A stretch of DNA of 64,000 nt from Trileptium ribeirensis (Eukaryota; Nematoda; Enoplea; Enoplida; Thoracostomopsidae), in assembly GCA_030248225.1 (NCBI GenBank), contig JASANE010028631.1, positions 1 to 64,000 on the forward strand, given 5' to 3'. Each line of letters starts with the position of its first letter. Within the stretch, counting starts at the first letter, position 1. The translations under genes and the position numbers were made by a program. Shown here piece after piece: positions 60,011 through 64,000 of this stretch. Under the pieces are notes generated by a model that worked only from the letters and a program-made list of their open reading frames with translations, had not been told where the DNA came from and did not search any database.

Positions 60011-60537
60011 GAACGCAAACAGCTCCGACCCCATGTTCCGGGCCAAAATAGCAAAAAAGCTTTTAAGGGAATTTTGCAAAATGTGGTTAAAAAGGTACTA
60101 GTCTTTCGCAGCCCATATCTCACGAGCATCGAAAAGGAGACCATCTCAGAATCAGCTCATCGAGAACTAACCTTTATTGTGGAACCACTCCCTGGGCTGA
60201 TGTGGGCCAGAATGTGGTTTATCTACCGCTTGCCAGAAATAGTGATACTTCAGATTTGGCCGTGCTGCTCGTTTTTACCTTACAATGCATGCCTATTAGG
60301 TTATCAAGTACGCTGGATACGATGGTTCTAGAGTCCAACCGTACTATATCATACGAACCCGACTTCCAAAATGTAATGCGTTTTCATTTGTGTGATTATT
60401 TATCGCATGTAATGCAGCAAAAATGGTCTACATAGGTATTAAAGCTGAATACATTGTTTAGGCTATCTATAGTCCAACATGAGTATCTTAAACCTTTTTA
60501 GACGTTTTCATCGGGTTTAGGGTCAATGAACCCGATT
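60011..60537 (+). repeat. Dispersed repeat B, copy 2
   Basis: Collinear with 29929-30399, same orientation; somewhat longer. A 114-codon frame here is not conserved in copy 1. Confidence 0.75.
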
Positions 60538-61871
60538 TTCAGAAAATGTCTTCAGTAGTTTGGTTACATATTGTGTACGGCATCAAGAAGTCTATATAGG
60601 TTTTTCAGTAAGCTGAATGTGACGGTTTCGTTATATAGAGACGAACGACGAGGTTTTAAGATTTTCAATAGATGCAGGGTTCGAGAGGTTTCAGAGTAGC
60701 ATATACATGAAACTCACCCTGTTACAAAACGAAACCACGCTCGCCCCGTTTCACAATTGCTTGCGAGTTAGTAGTACAAATTATTGTCATCATAATGCTT
60801 GTAAAATCTTATTAAGCAAACTTATTGATATACTAATCTTCAGAAAATAATGTCTAAACTAGCAACCCGCACGTTTATTGAAAGTGCCAAAATTATCAAT
60901 ATTTAAATTGATTTTATGCTAACTTCAAGTTTAATTTTATGGCAAAACTCAACATTAATAATTCAAATCCAATACAACGGACGTCGCCAGTATGCTATCA
61001 CATCTCTATCATATATTATACGATCGAAAAATGACTAAAAATATAACCAATGACAGACTATTGAGACAACGAATGGCTGAATGATTTATTGAAAGAGAAC
61101 CTCCTAAAATTAACAAAAAATCTCGAACCTAACAGCATTACACATTTATTCAATTATACCATCCATGTACGTCAGAAAATAATCGGAACAATAATATATC
61201 TATGTACAGCAAAAAATACGAAATACAAAAAGGACTACGACTTTGCAATACGTTGAAAATCGCCGCTATACAGAACCTTATGTATCGCCATGTCGTATTT
61301 GCGTAAATTCGAAGGAAATCATGAAGCTACCTCTAATTTTTTAAACAATTGTTTGCTTATTAATAGTTTCATTTGCTATTCCCAAACTATAACAATTAGC
61401 TTTTATTCATGTCCCTAAATCTATAGTATTATGTAATTATTTGCACAAGCACCACACTATTATTCCTCACATATTTAAAGTATATCATAAAGGTAGGATA
61501 CCTTAACATATGAAAGAGAAATAGTCAACCAATAAATATTTTTAAGACGTTGTAATTTTATACTAAATCATACAAGACTTAATATAGAATATAATAAAAC
61601 ATGAAGTATTTTACAAATGCATGAGTAAACTTAAGCTGCACCGCGTAATATTCCTATTTTGACATCACGTAGTAAATGTTAGAGAACACACTAATATACA
61701 AAAGCATAACGCTATTCCCAAACTTTTGCGTTCCGCGAACGCTTAGTATCTAATTACAAAAATGTTTATGTTACGGTAGTTAACACATTGCACCTTTTTA
61801 CACTTTCACCATAACTGCGTTCCTCCGAAACGCGCAAATAACTTGCATTTTGAAATTTTTCGTTCTGATTG
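60538..61871. other. AT-rich non-coding region
   Basis: Nothing recognised. A degenerate palindrome copy (TTCCGCGAAC) lies at 61731-61740. Confidence 0.5.
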
Positions 61872-62522
61872 GTTCGCGAACAATTCTATGATGTATACAA
61901 TTTTAAAAATTTTGTATGCGAACAGAACGAGCTTTGTAATGCAAAAAAATGTTCGCGAACATAAAATACTGAGATCAAGCTGTTCGCGAACGCCCATATA
62001 TGTCCTAACACTGCGTTAATACTAAAACGATATTAACTATGCTTTTTTGTTCGCGAACGTGTATCCATAACTAAAATATGTTAAAATAATAATGTGAAAA
62101 ATCTTAATAAAATTTTAACGGGAAATCCGGAGCCGAATACAGTATATCGTTAAATTTTTGCTCGATAAATAGATGCGTTTGCGTTTACACATAAAAACCT
62201 GTCCGCGAACATTGATTGGTGATACAATACGGGGCAGCGAACACTGATCCTATACTTCAATTAAATTAATCACGAGTAAACTGTCGTCGAAAATATCAAG
62301 AGTAATGAAAGAAAAATGTTTACGCAAGACACCCAAAACGTTCGCGAACATAACATTCGAACGTTCATTGCTTTAATACTTGTTTTTTAGCATATATATT
62401 AAACTGAAGACGTTCGCGAACATCACATTTGAACGAGCATTCCTTATAAATATCATAGTTCAGCCACAGCAGCCATTCCGAAAGTTATCTATCGAGTTAT
62501 TGTGCAAACGGCGTTAGCGAAC
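61872..62522. repeat. Cluster of the 10-bp palindrome GTTCGCGAAC
   Basis: Exact copies lie at 61872, 61951, 61982, 62049, 62340 and 62412, with one-mismatch copies at 62201 (GTCCGCGAAC) and 62513 (GTTAGCGAAC). The intervening sequence is AT-rich and not repeated. A perfect 10-bp palindrome occurring six times in 550 bp is far above chance and resembles a binding-site array. Confidence 0.92.
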
Positions 62523-63033
62523 GTTTTGAATATAATTATAACAATATATTATTAAGTTCCCAAAAAAGATGATAAAACGGAAAATGTTGTGTTACGTTCA
62601 ATAACAAACTTGAAAATTCACGACTTTAACCTTTAGTCCAGAAGTAAGGTGTTCGTAACACTTCAGAAGCAATCAGCAAGCAGTCTATTTCTTGTTCATT
62701 TACGTTTTAGAAGAATTACCTAAAAGCCCCATTTTTTGTTTTCATATAATTTTATGAATTTCGTGTTCACTGAACAAGCGATTGCCAATCGCTAATTTCA
62801 AAAGATGGCAGGCGACGCAGCTTAATTTTACTCATGCATGCGACAAAAATAAACAGGTCAGCATCAGCAATAAAATCCAGCCGAATAAGTCACGAAAGTA
62901 ATGATCAAAATATATTTTAATGAACATATCACTGGTCACGATTGTTCACACTTTGCGCCAACGAAAAGATCGGGCCGACCGTCATATCCAAAACTACTGG
63001 GGTTCCATTAAACGGGGGTGATACGTCTTGTGG
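62523..63033. other. AT-rich non-coding region
   Basis: Nothing recognised. Confidence 0.5.
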
Positions 63034-63136
63034 CCCAAGTAACCATGGCTCATATAAGGACCTTAGCTTAGGCTAAGGCTTAGTATGCCGAGAACGGCAT
63101 GGCCTGGATTTTTTCCGCCCCTCAAGGTCACTTGGG
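63034..63136. ncRNA. Possible structured element, three-way junction fold
   Basis: An outer stem CCCAAGT/ACTTGGG (63034-63040 with 63130-63136, extendable by ACC/GGT across one mismatch) encloses two perfect hairpins: CCTTAGC-TTAG-GCTAAGG (63061-63078) and ATGCCG-AGAA-CGGCAT (63085-63100). The block is GC-richer than its surroundings. It could be a structured RNA or the remains of a small inverted-repeat element. I recognise no RNA family. Confidence 0.35.
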
Positions 63137-64000
63137 TTCGTAATGTAATAGACACGTCCCTCCGCATAAAATTCAATTCCAACAAATTTGTTCTAACAAA
63201 AGTAAAATGCAACTGCAGAAAATTTACGCGCATCAAAGTTATAAGATAGATTCACACAAAGGTAGACACAGGTGAGCAACCATAATACCAATTCCGGCGA
63301 AAATTATGCCATGCAACGCTGAAGTTGTGGTCCAAACACGTTTTTATACACATAGTGATCAAGTTCCGATAGCACCAAACAATGCAAAATTTATTGCCAA
63401 AAACAACAAACTGCATTGTAAAATGTAAGACAGATACTGTCAAAAGGACTATTTTCATCTTAACCCTACAGTAATAATTATTTACCAACAACTTACGTTA
63501 TCAATCCAACGCCGGTCATACACTCGAGAAACAAATTCATGAGCACCAAAAAATATAATTCATGCAGGAAAAAATTCACGTCATATCGAAATAATATTTA
63601 TGAATATTCAGTTACTTCTGCAACAATGTAAAGCAGGACAATTGCAGTCTCCGCGGGATGATAATATTGAACGCAACTCAGGGAGAAGTGAGAAGCATTC
63701 TTATAGCATACCGCAAAAAACACAGACGCGACGAAGCTGTTTAACTTACTGAGGCCGTTCGAAGTGCTAAAAAGTTAATGCGCCAATAATACGTAACTAA
63801 TAGTACGGCGCTAGTGCAAAACCACAGAACCCTTTATTCGTTCTTCGAATAACACAGATGAACACATCATTTGAAGTTTACACACCTCAATTAAAATTTA
63901 GAATTATTTTCCACGCCCGTGTCGCCAATGCAATAGATGTCTATCCGAAAACCTACAAGCTACACGAGATATCTGGCTAAATTATTAAAAAATGAGAATT
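63137..64000. other. AT-rich non-coding region
   Basis: Nothing recognised up to the right edge of the window. Confidence 0.5.

Overview
This window looks like a repeat-dominated stretch of a metazoan, probably invertebrate, nuclear genome. The flanks are AT-rich, there is no dense gene order, nothing looks bacterial, and almost every recognisable feature is a transposable element or its wreckage. I cannot name the species. I found no confident host gene; the best host-like signal is one weak candidate exon near 30.6-30.8 kb.

Region by region: 1-361 is the edge of a tandem satellite. 362-5573 is a relatively GC-rich, non-coding stretch with a degenerate ~172-bp repeat, low-complexity DNA and several perfect hairpins. 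5574-20677 is the largest coherent element, an LTR retrotransposon of the Ty3/gypsy type with ~285-bp LTRs that differ at about 15 positions. It has a long leader, a gag with a zinc knuckle, a large acidic ORF of unknown function, a fusion-glycoprotein-like env, and then protease, reverse transcriptase and RNase H. Env lies upstream of pol and I could find no integrase, which is unlike the usual gag-pol(IN)-env order. Every ORF is broken, and the RT active site has lost its second aspartate. A 2.83-kb DNA transposon with ~420-bp terminal inverted repeats (10590-13422) is inserted in the acidic ORF. Removing it together with one copy of its TAT duplication makes the reading frame continuous. 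A second terminus of the same family ends at 24147.

20.7-32.9 kb is mostly AT-rich and non-coding, with two dispersed-repeat copies, a tRNA-derived SINE-like segment and a degraded gypsy gag fragment.

32881-50475 is a giant imperfect palindrome. Two arms of about 8.2 kb flank a 1.2-kb unique spacer. Each arm carries the same decayed gypsy integrase fragment and the same hAT (ZMYM1-like) element with an identical 8-bp target duplication, so both insertions predate the inverted duplication or the haplotype join that made it.

50.5-64 kb is again AT-rich and non-coding. It holds second copies of both dispersed repeats, a cluster of nine CTGTGAT motifs (52.64-52.86 kb), a cluster of six exact copies of the palindrome GTTCGCGAAC (61.87-62.42 kb) and a ~103-nt sequence that can fold as a three-way junction.

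The features do not form a host pathway. They record a layered history: LTR element, then DNA transposon nested in it; separately, gypsy and hAT insertions, then inverted duplication.
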